64,000 nt of DNA, from contig NZ_AZEQ01000003.1 in assembly GCF_001436025.1 (NCBI RefSeq), forward strand, positions 90,521 to 154,520, given 5' to 3'. Made by a program: the position numbers and the translations under genes. The DNA comes from Limosilactobacillus mucosae DSM 13345. Lineage in GTDB: Bacteria; Bacillota; Bacilli; Lactobacillales; Lactobacillaceae. The notes beneath the pieces are model-generated. The model was not told the origin of the DNA. It saw nothing but the letters and a program-made list of their open reading frames with translations, and searched no databases. The number at the start of each line of letters is the position of its first letter. The stretch's first letter is position 1. Below, piece by piece: positions 16,759-27,426 of the stretch.

Positions 16759-18671
16759 TGAAAACATTAAGAGCTGAAAATCTAACCAGCACGTATGGCG
16801 AAAAAACGCTGTTTAAAGACGTTTCGTTTATTATCAACGAACAGGATCGGATTGGATTGATCGGCACCAACGGCAGCGGCAAGACCTCGCTTTTAAACGT
16901 TATCAGTGGCGCGGTCAGTCCTGAGGCCGGCGAGATCATCAAACCCAGCGACTATTCGATTGGCTTTTTGAAGCAGCAGCCAGACCTGGATGAAGAAAAA
17001 ACGATCATGGATGCCGTGTTTGCTGGCGGGCAGCCAGTCTTTCAAACGATTCGGCAATATGAAAAAGCGCTGCTGGATTATAGCGCGCATCCTGAAGATT
17101 CCAGATTAAGCGATCGATTTACCAAGATGCAGGCTGCCATGGATCAAGAGGACGCCTGGGAAGCCGACAGCCGCGTCAAGACGATTTTAACGCAGCTGAA
17201 AATCAATGACGCCAATCAAAAAATCAAGGAGCTTTCCGGTGGTCAGCGCAAGCGGGTTGGCCTGGCTCAGGTTTTGATTCAAGAACCCGATCTGCTGATG
17301 TTAGACGAGCCAACCAACCATTTGGACATCGACTCGATCATGTGGCTGCAGGACTATCTGGCCAGCTATCGTGGGGCCGTGCTGGTCGTTACGCATGACC
17401 GCTACTTTTTGGATCAGGTTGCCAATCATATCTGGGAGCTGTCGTTTGGCAAGCTTTATCATTATGACGGCAACTATCAGGACTTCGTAGCCCAAAAAGC
17501 GACCCGGGTTGAACTGGCACAGGAAGGCGAGCGCAAGCGGCAGGCCCTTTACAAAAAAGAGCTGGCCTGGATGCGGCATGGAGCCAAGGCGCGCTCAACC
17601 AAGCAAAAGGGCCGGATCAATCGTTTTAACGAACTCAAGGACAACCTGGGCAAGCTTAAAGTCGATGAGGACATCTCGATTGAACTGGGCTCGCAGCGAC
17701 TGGGTAAAGACGTTATTGAAATGCAGCATGCCAATCTTAAGTATGGCGATCATGAAATTTTAGACGACTTCAACTGGCTGGTGCAGGCCGGCGATCGAAT
17801 CGGTATTACCGGCGAAAATGGTGCCGGCAAGACCTCGCTTTTAAATGTGATTGCTGGCCGCACCAAGCTTGATTCAGGCGTTTTGAAGATTGGCGAGACC
17901 GTTAAGCTGGGATACTACACGCAGCAGACGGAAGGCATTGATGACGACAAGCGTATGATCAGCTATCTGACTGAAGTGGCTGACAATGTGGTCGATAAAA
18001 ACGGCAATCGGGTCAACGTAACACAGCTGCTGGAGCGTTTCTTGTTTCCGCGATTTATGCATGGGACGCTGATTCGGAAGCTTTCTGGTGGTGAAAAGCG
18101 GCGGCTGTATCTGTTAAAGATCTTGATGCAGCAGCCAAACGTCCTGCTTTTGGATGAGCCGACCAACGATTTGGACATTGGCACGTTGACGGTATTGGAA
18201 GACTATTTGGACGATTTCGCTGGAACGGTCATTACGGTTTCGCATGACCGCTACTTTTTGGACAAGGTGGCTGATAATCTGCTGATCTTCCATGGTCAAG
18301 GCAAGATTGAGCGCTACCGCGGCTACTACACTGAATATCTCAAAAAGGCCCAAGCTGATGCACAGGCGGCTCAGGCAGCTAAATCCGCAGCCAAGGCAGC
18401 CGCCAAGAAAACGGCTGCCCCTGCTAAAACGGCCAACACTGCCAAGGTAAAGACCAAGCTGACCTATGCCGAAAAACTGGAATGGGATCATATTGACGAA
18501 GAAATCGATCAGCTAGACGAACGTCAAAAACAAATCGAAAATGAAATGGCCGCAAATGGTGACAACTATGCCAAGTTGGCTGAGCTGCAAAAAGAATTGA
18601 ATGAAGTGCAAAAAGCCTTGGCAGACAAGACTGAACGCTGGGAGTATCTTAGCGAATTCGTAGATGAATAG
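16758..18671 (+). CDS. uup: ABC-F ATPase, Uup type
   Basis: The 637-aa protein has two ATP-binding domains without membrane segments: Walker A G-T-N-G-S-G-K-T and G-E-N-G-A-G-K-T, signatures L-S-G-G-Q-R-K-R and L-S-G-G-E-K-R-R, and D-E-P-T-N boxes. They are joined by a charged helical linker. An Ala/Lys-rich stretch (about 530-575) leads to a C-terminal coiled coil (about 570-635), the mark of the Uup subgroup. ABC-F proteins act on the ribosome E site. Resistance-type ABC-Fs are less likely because of the C-terminal coil and the core location. It is coupled to cca. Confidence 0.9.
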   Translation: MKTLRAENLTSTYGEKTLFKDVSFIINEQDRIGLIGTNGSGKTSLLNVISGAVSPEAGEIIKPSDYSIGFLKQQPDLDEEKTIMDAVFAGGQPVFQTIRQYEKALLDYSAHPEDSRLSDRFTKMQAAMDQEDAWEADSRVKTILTQLKINDANQKIKELSGGQRKRVGLAQVLIQEPDLLMLDEPTNHLDIDSIMWLQDYLASYRGAVLVVTHDRYFLDQVANHIWELSFGKLYHYDGNYQDFVAQKATRVELAQEGERKRQALYKKELAWMRHGAKARSTKQKGRINRFNELKDNLGKLKVDEDISIELGSQRLGKDVIEMQHANLKYGDHEILDDFNWLVQAGDRIGITGENGAGKTSLLNVIAGRTKLDSGVLKIGETVKLGYYTQQTEGIDDDKRMISYLTEVADNVVDKNGNRVNVTQLLERFLFPRFMHGTLIRKLSGGEKRRLYLLKILMQQPNVLLLDEPTNDLDIGTLTVLEDYLDDFAGTVITVSHDRYFLDKVADNLLIFHGQGKIERYRGYYTEYLKKAQADAQAAQAAKSAAKAAAKKTAAPAKTANTAKVKTKLTYAEKLEWDHIDEEIDQLDERQKQIENEMAANGDNYAKLAELQKELNEVQKALADKTERWEYLSEFVDE

Positions 18672-18702
18672 TAAAATAGACGCGCCTATCGCAGTGATGT
18701 GC

Positions 18703-18708
18703 TAGAAT
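18703..18708 (+). promoter_or_regulatory. Extended -10 of the thyA promoter
   Basis: TGC-TAGAAT lies 35 nt before thyA, with no good -35 hexamer. Confidence 0.4.
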
Positions 18709-18742
18709 GAAACTTATTTGATGATTGAAAGGAAGATAAGAC

Positions 18743-19705
18743 ATGGCAGTCAATGATAATGAACAGCAGTATCTGGATCTGGCCCGCTACGTATTAGAGC
18801 ATGGGCACGAAAAGAGCGACCGGACAGGAACGGGAACGCGCTCGGTTTTCGGCTATCAGATGCATTTTGATCTCAACGCCGGTTTTCCGATTCTAACCAC
18901 CAAATTTGTTCCGTTTGGTCTGATCAAAAGCGAGCTGCTGTGGTTTTTGCGCGGCGATACCAACATTCGCTTCCTGCTGCAGCACAAGAATCATATCTGG
19001 GATGAATGGGCCTTTAAAAAATGGGTGGAAAGTCCAGAATACCAAGGCCCTGATATGACGGATTTTGGTCACCGCTGGCTTAAGGATCCCGAATTTAAAA
19101 AGGTCTATCTCGAAGAAAAAAAGGCCTTTTGCGATCGCATCTTGAATGATGATGAGTTTGCGCAAAAATATGGCGATCTGGGGCTGGTCTATGGCTCACA
19201 ATGGCGGCATTGGAAAACCAGCGATGGCCACTACATTGATCAGATTGCCAAAGTAATTGAACAGATCAAGACCACGCCGGATTCACGTCGGATGATCGTT
19301 TCGGCCTGGAATCCAGAAGACGTGGACAGCATGGCACTGCCGCCTTGCCACACGATGTTTCAATTCTACGTCAATGATGGCAGGCTAAGCTGTCAGCTGT
19401 ATCAGCGCAGTGCCGATATTTTCTTAGGCGTGCCATTCAACATCGCCAGCTATGCGCTTTTGACGCACATGATTGCCAAGGAGTGCGGCCTGGGCGTGGG
19501 CGAGTTCGTGCATACTTTAGGAGATGCGCATATTTACAGCAATCACATTGAACAGATCAAAGAACAGCTTTCACGGACGCCGCATCCAGCACCAAAACTG
19601 ATTCTGCCGGCCGATCCAAAACCAGTTGATCAGTATGAAATGGAAGACATTAAGCTGGAAAACTATGAGCACGAGGCCGGGATCAAGGCCCCAGTTGCCG
19701 TTTAA
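18743..19705 (+). CDS. thyA: Thymidylate synthase
   Basis: The 320-aa ThyA makes dTMP from dUMP using methylene-THF. R-T-G-T-G-T is the phosphate loop, C202 in A-L-P-P-C-H-T is the nucleophile, and the insert around residues 90-140 gives the longer Lactobacillus-type length (about 316 in L. casei). The C-terminal A-P-V-A-V closes the site. GGAAGATAAG precedes the ATG. dfrA follows after 11 nt, which couples folate recycling. Confidence 0.98.
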   Translation: MAVNDNEQQYLDLARYVLEHGHEKSDRTGTGTRSVFGYQMHFDLNAGFPILTTKFVPFGLIKSELLWFLRGDTNIRFLLQHKNHIWDEWAFKKWVESPEYQGPDMTDFGHRWLKDPEFKKVYLEEKKAFCDRILNDDEFAQKYGDLGLVYGSQWRHWKTSDGHYIDQIAKVIEQIKTTPDSRRMIVSAWNPEDVDSMALPPCHTMFQFYVNDGRLSCQLYQRSADIFLGVPFNIASYALLTHMIAKECGLGVGEFVHTLGDAHIYSNHIEQIKEQLSRTPHPAPKLILPADPKPVDQYEMEDIKLENYEHEAGIKAPVAV

Positions 19706-19716
19706 GGGGTGTTTTT

Positions 19717-20211
19717 ATGAATCAGCTGGACTTTATCTGGGCTCAGGATCCAGACGGCTATATCGGCAAAAATGGTACCATGCCATGGCATTTGCCTGCC
19801 GATTTGAAGCATTTTAAAGCCGTGACGCTCAATCATCCGGTAATTATGGGTGCCAATACGTTTAAATCGATCGGCCGACCACTGCCGAAGCGAAAAAATA
19901 TCGTCTTGACGCATCAAAAACTGGACGATGCCAAGATTACGGCGGTACACAGTGTCGAAGAGCTAAAGGAGCTGCTGACGGATCGCTTGGCTGGCCAGCG
20001 CTGTTTTGTCATTGGCGGAGCACAGATCTATCAAACGCTGCTGCCATTAGCTGGCGATCTTTATCGAACGGTGGTTGAACGGCGCTTTGGCGGAGATACC
20101 AAAATGCCGGCCATTGACTATCAGGGATGGCGTTTGGCAGATGTGGAGAAAATAAAAAGCGATCAGCCGGACGTTCCCGACTGCCGCTTTGAGCATTGGA
20201 TTAAAAACTAG
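19717..20211 (+). CDS. dfrA: Dihydrofolate reductase
   Basis: The 164-aa enzyme reduces dihydrofolate with NADPH. I-G-K-N-G-T-M-P-W-H-L-P-A-D-L (about 17-31), V-I-M-G-A-N-T-F-K-S-I-G and V-I-G-G-A-Q-I-Y are the classical motifs. It forms an operon with thyA. Its stop overlaps by 4 nt the stop of the convergent gene. Confidence 0.97.
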   Translation: MNQLDFIWAQDPDGYIGKNGTMPWHLPADLKHFKAVTLNHPVIMGANTFKSIGRPLPKRKNIVLTHQKLDDAKITAVHSVEELKELLTDRLAGQRCFVIGGAQIYQTLLPLAGDLYRTVVERRFGGDTKMPAIDYQGWRLADVEKIKSDQPDVPDCRFEHWIKN

Positions 20212-20852
20212 ACGTAAAATAGGATCGAAAAGTAGATGAATGCCGTGCCGACCATGACAAAAAGATGCCAGATCAGATGCGTGTAACGGGTTGGCATGCT
20301 GTAGAGCAGGGCCCCCAGCGTATAGGTGATACCTCCCGCCAGCAGCAGGCCAAAGCCAACTGGTCCCAAGGCGTGCCAAAGCGGCCAGAATGCCAGTACG
20401 CACATCCAGCCCATAATCACGTAAAAAATCGTCGACCATTTGCTCTTTTTTTGAAACCAGATGCTTTTATAGATGATGCCAGCAGTCGCCATGGCCCAGA
20501 TAATGCCAAACAGCGTCCAGCCCTGCCAGCCTTTAATGGCCACCAGACAGTATGGCGTGTAGCTGGCGGCAATGACCAGGTAGATCATGTTGTGGTCCAG
20601 AATCTGAAAGACCCGTCTAGCACGAGTAAAGATCAGCGAGTGAAACAGTGTTGAGGCTAAAAAGAACAGGACTAAAGCCGCGCCATAGATTGAAAAAGTA
20701 ACGATGCGCATGGGGCTGCCGGTATGTACCGCCCGCACGATCAAGATCACTAATCCGGCAATGGCCAGGGCCGCGCCAACACCGTGAGTAATGGCATTGG
20801 CGATTTCAATTAAAAGAGTTTGGCGACGTGAGGTTGAGTTTTTCATCTGCAA
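20208..20852 (-). CDS. Hemolysin III / PAQR-family membrane protein
   Basis: The protein of about 214 aa has seven hydrophobic segments and the family's conserved His and Asp positions: I-T-H-G-V-G near the start, S-T-L-F-H-S, I-L-D-H-N-M-I-Y and a final L-I-W-H-L-F. The reading frame is open upstream, but GAAAGGAG on the reverse strand is 8 nt from TTG at 20852; ATG at 20846 is the alternative. The hemolysin label is historical; a lipid-modifying or membrane-stress role is inferred for relatives. Confidence 0.88.
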   Translation of the reverse strand: MQMKNSTSRRQTLLIEIANAITHGVGAALAIAGLVILIVRAVHTGSPMRIVTFSIYGAALVLFFLASTLFHSLIFTRARRVFQILDHNMIYLVIAASYTPYCLVAIKGWQGWTLFGIIWAMATAGIIYKSIWFQKKSKWSTIFYVIMGWMCVLAFWPLWHALGPVGFGLLLAGGITYTLGALLYSMPTRYTHLIWHLFVMVGTAFIYFSILFYV

Positions 20853-20934
20853 GCTGAATACTCCTTTCATAAAAATGCTCGGCAATGAAATCAGCCGTTA
20901 TTTCTGCTATACTAAAGTTAATTATCAAGGCAGT

Positions 20935-21012
20935 TTGCATGCCCGGCAGACTAAGTTTATAATGTATTTAGTCTTTAAAATAATGTATCTAGTTTACGAT
21001 ACTAGATACATT
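20935..21012 (+). promoter_or_regulatory. degV promoter with overlapping palindromic operator
   Basis: TTGCAT (20935-20940), 17 nt and TATAAT (20958-20963) form the promoter. AATGTATTTAGT (20961-20972) overlaps the -10. A second copy, AATGTATCTAGT (20982-20993), is followed after 7 nt by its exact reverse complement ACTAGATACATT (21001-21012). The two direct half-sites are 21 bp apart, two helical turns. This looks like a repressor site; the regulator is not known. Confidence 0.7.
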
Positions 21013-21045
21013 ATATCAAACTTGATCAGGAAGTGGGTAATTTCC

Positions 21046-21888
21046 ATGTCAAAGATTAAAATTGTGGCTGACTCTTCAGCTGGCCTTACCGACGAAGAAA
21101 TTAAGAAATATGATATTACGATCGTACCGCTGTCAGTAATGATTGACGGGACGGTTTACGTTGAGCGAGAAACGATCACCAATGATCAGTTCCCAACGAT
21201 GATGAAAAACGCCAAGTCGCTGCCTAAGACCTCACAGCCGCCGATTGGCAAGTTCGTTGATGCCTTTGACCAGGCAGGAGCTGATGGCAGCGAGGTGCTG
21301 TGCGTTACCATGATGGCTTCAATCAGCGGTACGGTTCATGCGGCGGAGCAGGCTGCCAACATGACCAAGACCAAGGTAACGGTTTATGATTGTCAAACTA
21401 CTGATCGCTGCATGGCGTTTCAAATTATTGAAGCCGCTAAAGTCATTGAGAATGGCGGAACGGTTGCTGATGCAATTGCCAAGATGAAAGACGTCTTTCA
21501 AAAGAGTAAGCTTTATCTGGCAATCGACAATCTCGACAACCTGGTTGCTGGGGGCCGAATCAGCAAATTTGCCGGTGCCCTGTCGCGCTTTATGAATATC
21601 AAGGTTATGCTCCAAGTCTATGATGGTGAGATTCACGTGGCTTCTAAAGGCCGCGGGATGAAGGCCATTCATAAGGAATGGGACAAGATCTTAGATGAGA
21701 TGGCAAATGGCCCTAAAGTTTTAGGCGTTGGTATCTCACACGTTGAGGGAATGAGCGAAGTTGAGCGCTTAAAAGAAAAGGTTCAGGCAATCTGCCCCGA
21801 TCTGCCAATCGTTGTTCGTGAAACGGTACCAATTATTGCCACGCACACGGGCCTAGGTGCCTGCTGTCTGCTTTACTATACTGAGTAA
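21046..21888 (+). CDS. DegV-family fatty-acid-binding protein (first copy)
   Basis: The 280-aa protein has the DegV signature I-V-A-D-S-S-A-G-L, S-Q-P-P-I-G-K-F, S-I-S-G-T and a C-terminal H-T-G-L-G-A/C. DegV/FakB proteins bind fatty acids and present them to the FakA kinase. The frame is open upstream, but the ATG at 21046 with AGGAAGTGGG fits the family start. It stands alone behind a strong operator-like promoter. A second paralogue lies at 37793-38671. Confidence 0.93.
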   Translation: MSKIKIVADSSAGLTDEEIKKYDITIVPLSVMIDGTVYVERETITNDQFPTMMKNAKSLPKTSQPPIGKFVDAFDQAGADGSEVLCVTMMASISGTVHAAEQAANMTKTKVTVYDCQTTDRCMAFQIIEAAKVIENGGTVADAIAKMKDVFQKSKLYLAIDNLDNLVAGGRISKFAGALSRFMNIKVMLQVYDGEIHVASKGRGMKAIHKEWDKILDEMANGPKVLGVGISHVEGMSEVERLKEKVQAICPDLPIVVRETVPIIATHTGLGACCLLYYTE

Positions 21889-21894
21889 TCAAGA

Positions 21895-21926
21895 AGTCTG
21901 ATGCGAAATTGCATCGGGCTTTTTTA
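21895..21926 (+). terminator. Terminator of degV
   Basis: AGTCTGATGC / GCATCGGGCT with GU pairs and a 6-nt loop, then T residues. Confidence 0.85.
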
Positions 21927-22133
21927 ATATCTACTGATGTATAAAAAATGAATAAAAATCATTAAACAATCAAAGTAAAATGATTTAATTTATTTAAATA
22001 AATGAGAATATCAGCAAAGATAAATGCAAAAAGATGGTCAAATTTAAGCGTATAAGGTCTAAAAAAACGTTTTTTTTGATTAATATGTAAGCGATTGATT
22101 TTGAAACAATAATCATTAATTTTAGAAATATGC
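21927..22133. other. AT-rich gene-free segment before pyrR
   Basis: These 207 bases are far more AT-rich than the neighbouring genes. A 69-codon reverse-strand frame covers most of it, but it has no convincing ribosome site and its Lys/Asn/Ile/Phe content merely reflects base composition. I call no gene here. Confidence 0.6.
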
Positions 22134-22162
22134 TTGACAAACGCATAGCTATCCATTAAATT
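22134..22162 (+). promoter_or_regulatory. pyrR-carAB promoter
   Basis: A perfect -35 TTGACA (22134-22139), a 17-nt spacer and TAAATT (22157-22162). Confidence 0.75.
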
Positions 22163-22174
22163 AAATAACAATCT

Positions 22175-22871
<697 letters not shown>

Positions 22872-22904
22872 TTGAGTGAGATTGTTTAGAAAAGGGAGAT
22901 TGCA

Positions 22905-23993
22905 ATGAAACGTTATTTGATTATGGAGGATGGCTCGATCTATGAGGGCGAGGGCTTTGGTGCCGATGTGCAGACCACTGGCGAAGTCGTCTTTACTACG
23001 GGGATGACCGGCTATCAAGAGGCCATTACCGACCAGTCGTATGCCAATCAGATCCTGGTGTTTACCAACCCGCTGATCGGCAATTACGGTGTCACGCTGG
23101 ATGATTTTGAATCACTGCAGCCGCAGATCAAAGGCGTCATCTGTCGACAGGTGGCGCGGATTCCTAGCAACTGGCGCATGCAGGACACGTTGCCCGGTTT
23201 TTTGGAAAAGATGAACATTCCGGGCCTGCAGGGAATTGATACGCGTGAGCTGGTTCGCAAGCTGCGTCATTTTGGCACGCTGCGCGGACGAATTGCCGAT
23301 TCAATCACCGATGCTGACAGTGTGGTTAAAGAATTAAAGCGTCAAAATCCAACTAAAGGCATCATCAGTCAGGTCTCAACCAAGACGCTCTATCCTAATC
23401 CAGGAACCAAGCGCAATATCGTGGTGGTTGATTTTGGCGCCAAGCACAGTATTCTGCGCGAGTTGGCCAAGCGAGACTGCAATACGATCGTGGTACCTTA
23501 TTCAACAACGGCTCAAGAAATCTTGAATCTGCATCCGGATGGCGTTTTGCTTTCCAATGGTCCCGGCAATCCCGAAGAAATGACGGCCGCAGCTGAAATG
23601 GTGGCTGAGATTGAGAAACACCTGCCAGTATTTGGCATCTGCATGGGTCATCAGATTTTTGCCTTGGCTAACGGGGCCAGCACCTACAAGATGAAATTTG
23701 GTCATCGTGGATTTAATCATCCGGTCAGAGACATTGCATCCGGTCAGATCGTCTTTACCTCACAAAATCATGGCTACGCGGTTGATCCCGCTTCAGTTGA
23801 TAAAGAAAAACTGATGATCACGCATGTCGAGATCAATGATGGGACGGTTGAAGGTTTGCGTCATCGTCAATATCCGGCCTTTTCGGTTCAGTTCCACCCG
23901 GATGCCGCGCCGGGTCCGCATGATGCCGATGGTTTGTTTGATGACTTTATCAGCATGGTAGATCAACGAAAGGAAGCACGCACCAATGCCTAA
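22905..23993 (+). CDS. carA: Carbamoyl-phosphate synthase small (glutaminase) subunit
   Basis: The 362-aa subunit hydrolyses glutamine and channels ammonia to CarB. The nucleophile Cys246 (G-I-C-M-G-H-Q) and His331 are present. The third triad residue is Asp333 (F-H-P-D-A) rather than the usual Glu, a conservative change. AAAGGGAG precedes the ATG, and the end overlaps carB by 8 nt. This is the functional pair of the window, since the second copy lacks these residues. Confidence 0.96.
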   Translation: MKRYLIMEDGSIYEGEGFGADVQTTGEVVFTTGMTGYQEAITDQSYANQILVFTNPLIGNYGVTLDDFESLQPQIKGVICRQVARIPSNWRMQDTLPGFLEKMNIPGLQGIDTRELVRKLRHFGTLRGRIADSITDADSVVKELKRQNPTKGIISQVSTKTLYPNPGTKRNIVVVDFGAKHSILRELAKRDCNTIVVPYSTTAQEILNLHPDGVLLSNGPGNPEEMTAAAEMVAEIEKHLPVFGICMGHQIFALANGASTYKMKFGHRGFNHPVRDIASGQIVFTSQNHGYAVDPASVDKEKLMITHVEINDGTVEGLRHRQYPAFSVQFHPDAAPGPHDADGLFDDFISMVDQRKEARTNA

Positions 23994-26900
23994 ACGGACA
24001 GATATTCATAAAATTTTGGTAATCGGCTCGGGGCCAATTATTATTGGTCAGGCCGCGGAATTCGACTATTCAGGAACTCAAGCCTGCATGGCCCTGCGCG
24101 AGGAAGGCTATGAAACGGTGCTGGTCAATTCCAATCCCGCTACGATCATGACGGATACGGAAATTGCCGATCACGTCTATATTGAGCCATTAACGGTCGA
24201 ATCGGTATCACGAATTATTCGCCAGGAATATCCAGATGCAATTCTGCCAACGCTGGGTGGGCAGATTGGCTTGAACCTGGCCGTGGCGCTTGGCAAGACC
24301 GGTATCTTAGATGAACTTAACATCCAGATGCTGGGCACCAAGCTGGCTTCAATTGATGAGGCCGAGGACCGTGAAAAATTCAAAGAGCTGATGCAGCGCT
24401 TAAATGAGCCGGTACCTGCTTCCAAAACGGTGGCCACGGTTGCAGAGGCGCTTGAGTTTGCTCATGAGATCGGTTATCCGGTGATCGTGCGGCCAGCCTT
24501 TACAATGGGGGGTACTGGCGGCGGCATGTGTCATAATGATGACGAGCTGAAGGCCATTGCTGCTAATGGTCTGGATCTTTCACCGGCAACTCAGTGTCTG
24601 ATCGAAAAATCAATTGCTGGCTATAAAGAAATTGAGTTTGAGGTGATGCGTGATGCAGCCGACAATGCCATGGTAGTCTGCTGTATGGAAAACTTTGATC
24701 CGGTCGGGATTCATACGGGTGACTCAATTGTTTTTGCTCCATGTCAGACGCTTTCTGATCGTGAATATCAGATGCTGCGTGACTGCGCGCTCAAACTGAT
24801 TCGGGCGCTCAAGATCGAAGGCGGCTGCAACGTTCAATTAGCCCTTGATCCTAACAGCTATCAATATAACGTGATCGAAGTCAATCCGCGGGTTTCGCGT
24901 TCTTCAGCATTGGCTTCCAAGGCAACTGGCTATCCAATCGCTAAGATGGCAGCCAAGATCGCGGTGGGGCTGACCTTAGATGAGATCAAGAACCCGGTTA
25001 CTGGGACGACGTTTGCTGAATTTGAGCCGGCACTGGACTATGTAGTCTGCAAGATTCCGCGTTGGCCATTTGACAAGTTTACGCATGCTGATCGTCGGCT
25101 AGGCAGTCAGATGAAGGCAACCGGTGAAGTCATGGCAATCGGCCGCAACTGTGAGGAAGCCGTTCAAAAAGCCGTTCGCTCCCTGGAAATCGATCAAAAA
25201 GACCTGTTTTCAAAGGAGGCGCAGTCAGCATCTGATACTGAGCTGGAAGATAAGCTGGTGCACGTTCAAGACGATCGAATCTTTTATCTGGCTGAGGCGC
25301 TGCGGCGTGGCTACAGCCTAGAAGACCTGCATGAGCTGACTAAGATTACCGTTTACTTTTTGGATATCTTAAAACATATCGTGGAACTGGAAGATCAGAT
25401 CAAGGCCAGCCCTAAAGACGCCGCTGTGTTAAAACTGGCTAAGCAGTACGGCTTTTCTGATCCAACGATTGCCGATCTCTGGCAGACTGATGTCGACAGC
25501 GTCCGTCAGCTGCGGCTGCAAAACGGCATCGTACCAGTCTATAAGATGGTTGATACCTGCGCAGCTGAATTTGAGTCGCAGACACCATATTTCTACAGTA
25601 CGTATGATCATGAAAATGAAAGCATCAAAAGCACGCGGCCGTCTGTCTTGGTTATCGGCTCGGGCCCGATTCGAATTGGTCAAGGGGTAGAGTTTGACTA
25701 TGCCACCGTCCACAGTGTTAAGGCAATTCAACGACTGGGCTATGAGGCCATTGTCATGAACTCCAATCCCGAAACGGTTTCAACTGACTTTTCGGTTTCT
25801 GACAAGCTTTATTTTGAACCGTTGACGCTGGAAGACGTGCTGAATGTGATCGATCTGGAGCAGCCAATGGGCGTGATCGTTCAATTTGGCGGTCAGACAG
25901 CGATCAATCTGGCAGCTGGCTTGGCTGAGCATGGCGTCAAGATTCTGGGAACTACGGTTAAGGATTTGGATGCGGCCGAGGACCGAGAAGTCTTTGATCA
26001 AGTCATCAAGAATCTGCAGCTCAAGCAGCCGATTGGGTTAACGGCCACGACTGGAGTAGGCGTCTTAAAAGCGGCTAAGGAGATTGGCTATCCGGTCTTG
26101 GTACGGCCAAGCTACGTCTTAGGCGGTAAGGCAATGGAGATCGTCTACAATGAAAAAGAACTGCACGAATATCTCAGCCAAAACGCGCCAGCCGCTGAAG
26201 ATCATCCAATTTTAGTCGATGCCTATCTGGAAGGGCGTGAATGCGAGGTTGATGCCATCTGTGACGGCAAAGAGGTTCTTTTGCCGGGAATCATGGAGCA
26301 TATCGAACGCGCCGGCGTGCACTCTGGCGACTCAATGGCCGTCTATCCGCCACAAAGCTTTGATGACGATATTAAGCAGCAGATCGTGGCCGCTACCAAG
26401 AAGCTTTGCGTAGCTTTGAAGTGCGTGGGCATCATGAATATTCAATTTATTATTCATAACCATGAGGCCTATGTCTTGGAAGTCAATCCACGGGCCAGCC
26501 GGACGGTACCGTTTTTGAGCAAGATTACGGGAATCGAAATGGCTCAGGTAGCAACCCGCGTGATTTTGGGCGAGTCATTGGCCAGTCAAGGATATCAAGA
26601 TGGTCTCTACCCAGAGTCAAAGACCATTCATGTTAAGGCGCCAGTCTTTAGCTTCAATAAGCTGGATGACGTTGACAGCTACCTGGGACCTGAAATGAAA
26701 TCTACTGGTGAGGTCATGGGCAGCGACTACACGTTTGAAAAGGCACTCTATAAAGCGTTTGAAGGCGCCAAGATGCATCTGCCGGACTATGGCAATGTTT
26801 TACTGACGATTGAGGACCGTGATAAAGAGACGATTTTGCCACTAGCCAAGCGCTTTGCCAAGATCGGCTACCGAATTTTGGCTACGGATGGCACGGCAGA

Positions 26901-27171
26901 TTTCTTAAAGCAAAACGGCCTGCACGTTACGACCGTTGGCAAGCTGCATGAAGAGGATTCCAAGCGGGCCAACATTTTAGACGTCTTAAAGAACAATGAC
27001 GTGGACCTGGTTATCAATACCATGGAACATGATTATGAAAAGGCTTCTGATGGCTTTGTGATTCGGCAGACGGCAATTGAGCACAATATCCCGCTTTTGA
27101 CGGCGCTTGATACGGTCAATGCCCTGTTGAAGGCTTTGGAGAGTCGTTCATTTGCTACGCAGGCACTTTAG
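23986..27171 (+). CDS. carB: Carbamoyl-phosphate synthase large subunit
   Basis: The 1061-aa subunit is full length: two ATP-grasp halves (about 1-400 and 550-930) around an oligomerisation domain and a C-terminal MGS-like regulatory domain (about 935-1061). The Gly-rich loop G-G-T-G-G-G (175-180), Arg169 and the metal ligands Gln284, Glu298 and Asn300 (I-E-V-N-P-R) are intact, and [14 protein letters not shown] is found in the second half. It makes carbamoyl phosphate for pyrimidines, and for arginine if that pathway exists. No pyrB or pyrC follows, only a terminator. Confidence 0.97.
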   Translation: MPKRTDIHKILVIGSGPIIIGQAAEFDYSGTQACMALREEGYETVLVNSNPATIMTDTEIADHVYIEPLTVESVSRIIRQEYPDAILPTLGGQIGLNLAVALGKTGILDELNIQMLGTKLASIDEAEDREKFKELMQRLNEPVPASKTVATVAEALEFAHEIGYPVIVRPAFTMGGTGGGMCHNDDELKAIAANGLDLSPATQCLIEKSIAGYKEIEFEVMRDAADNAMVVCCMENFDPVGIHTGDSIVFAPCQTLSDREYQMLRDCALKLIRALKIEGGCNVQLALDPNSYQYNVIEVNPRVSRSSALASKATGYPIAKMAAKIAVGLTLDEIKNPVTGTTFAEFEPALDYVVCKIPRWPFDKFTHADRRLGSQMKATGEVMAIGRNCEEAVQKAVRSLEIDQKDLFSKEAQSASDTELEDKLVHVQDDRIFYLAEALRRGYSLEDLHELTKITVYFLDILKHIVELEDQIKASPKDAAVLKLAKQYGFSDPTIADLWQTDVDSVRQLRLQNGIVPVYKMVDTCAAEFESQTPYFYSTYDHENESIKSTRPSVLVIGSGPIRIGQGVEFDYATVHSVKAIQRLGYEAIVMNSNPETVSTDFSVSDKLYFEPLTLEDVLNVIDLEQPMGVIVQFGGQTAINLAAGLAEHGVKILGTTVKDLDAAEDREVFDQVIKNLQLKQPIGLTATTGVGVLKAAKEIGYPVLVRPSYVLGGKAMEIVYNEKELHEYLSQNAPAAEDHPILVDAYLEGRECEVDAICDGKEVLLPGIMEHIERAGVHSGDSMAVYPPQSFDDDIKQQIVAATKKLCVALKCVGIMNIQFIIHNHEAYVLEVNPRASRTVPFLSKITGIEMAQVATRVILGESLASQGYQDGLYPESKTIHVKAPVFSFNKLDDVDSYLGPEMKSTGEVMGSDYTFEKALYKAFEGAKMHLPDYGNVLLTIEDRDKETILPLAKRFAKIGYRILATDGTADFLKQNGLHVTTVGKLHEEDSKRANILDVLKNNDVDLVINTMEHDYEKASDGFVIRQTAIEHNIPLLTALDTVNALLKALESRSFATQAL

Positions 27172-27195
27172 GCTCAATCATTAAATTTATCAAGC

Positions 27196-27229
27196 AAAAT
27201 CGGCTGCCCGTGGTGGTGGTCGGTTTTTA
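27196..27229 (+). terminator. Terminator of pyrR-carA-carB
   Basis: AAAATCGGCTGCC pairs with GGTGGTCGGTTTT through several GU pairs and ends in a T run. Confidence 0.7.
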
Positions 27230-27345
27230 TTTTTGAAAAATTTCCGAGCTGATATTAAAAGCGATCCAGCGTAGCGGGACGCTATCAATAGCCTAAGATT
27301 AAAGTCAGATGATTCGAATCGTGCTGTTTTTAACGACTGAACGGG

Positions 27346-27376
27346 TTGACTTAAAGTACGCTTTAAGGATTAAGCT
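27346..27376 (+). promoter_or_regulatory. MerR-type promoter of the alcohol dehydrogenase gene
   Basis: TTGACT (27346-27351) and TAAGCT (27371-27376) are 19 nt apart. A perfect palindrome, CTTAAAG-TACG-CTTTAAG (27350-27367), fills the spacer. An overlong spacer with a central dyad is the hallmark of MerR-activated promoters, and AdhR/NmlR regulators recognise CTTAAAG half-sites at alcohol dehydrogenase genes. Confidence 0.75.
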
Positions 27377-27426
27377 GTACCTAAGTCGATGTATCCGGTT
27401 GCTGAAATCGTAAGGAGGAATTTTGG

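Noticed and set aside
22091..22104. cre-like TGTAAGCGATTGAT upstream of pyrR
   Set aside because: Only 11 of 14 matches, with the right half degraded, and no link to carbon metabolism.
21962..22171. 69-codon reverse-strand frame in the AT-rich gap before pyrR
   Set aside because: Composition-driven Lys/Asn/Phe/Ile sequence, no convincing ribosome site, and it runs into the pyrR promoter.
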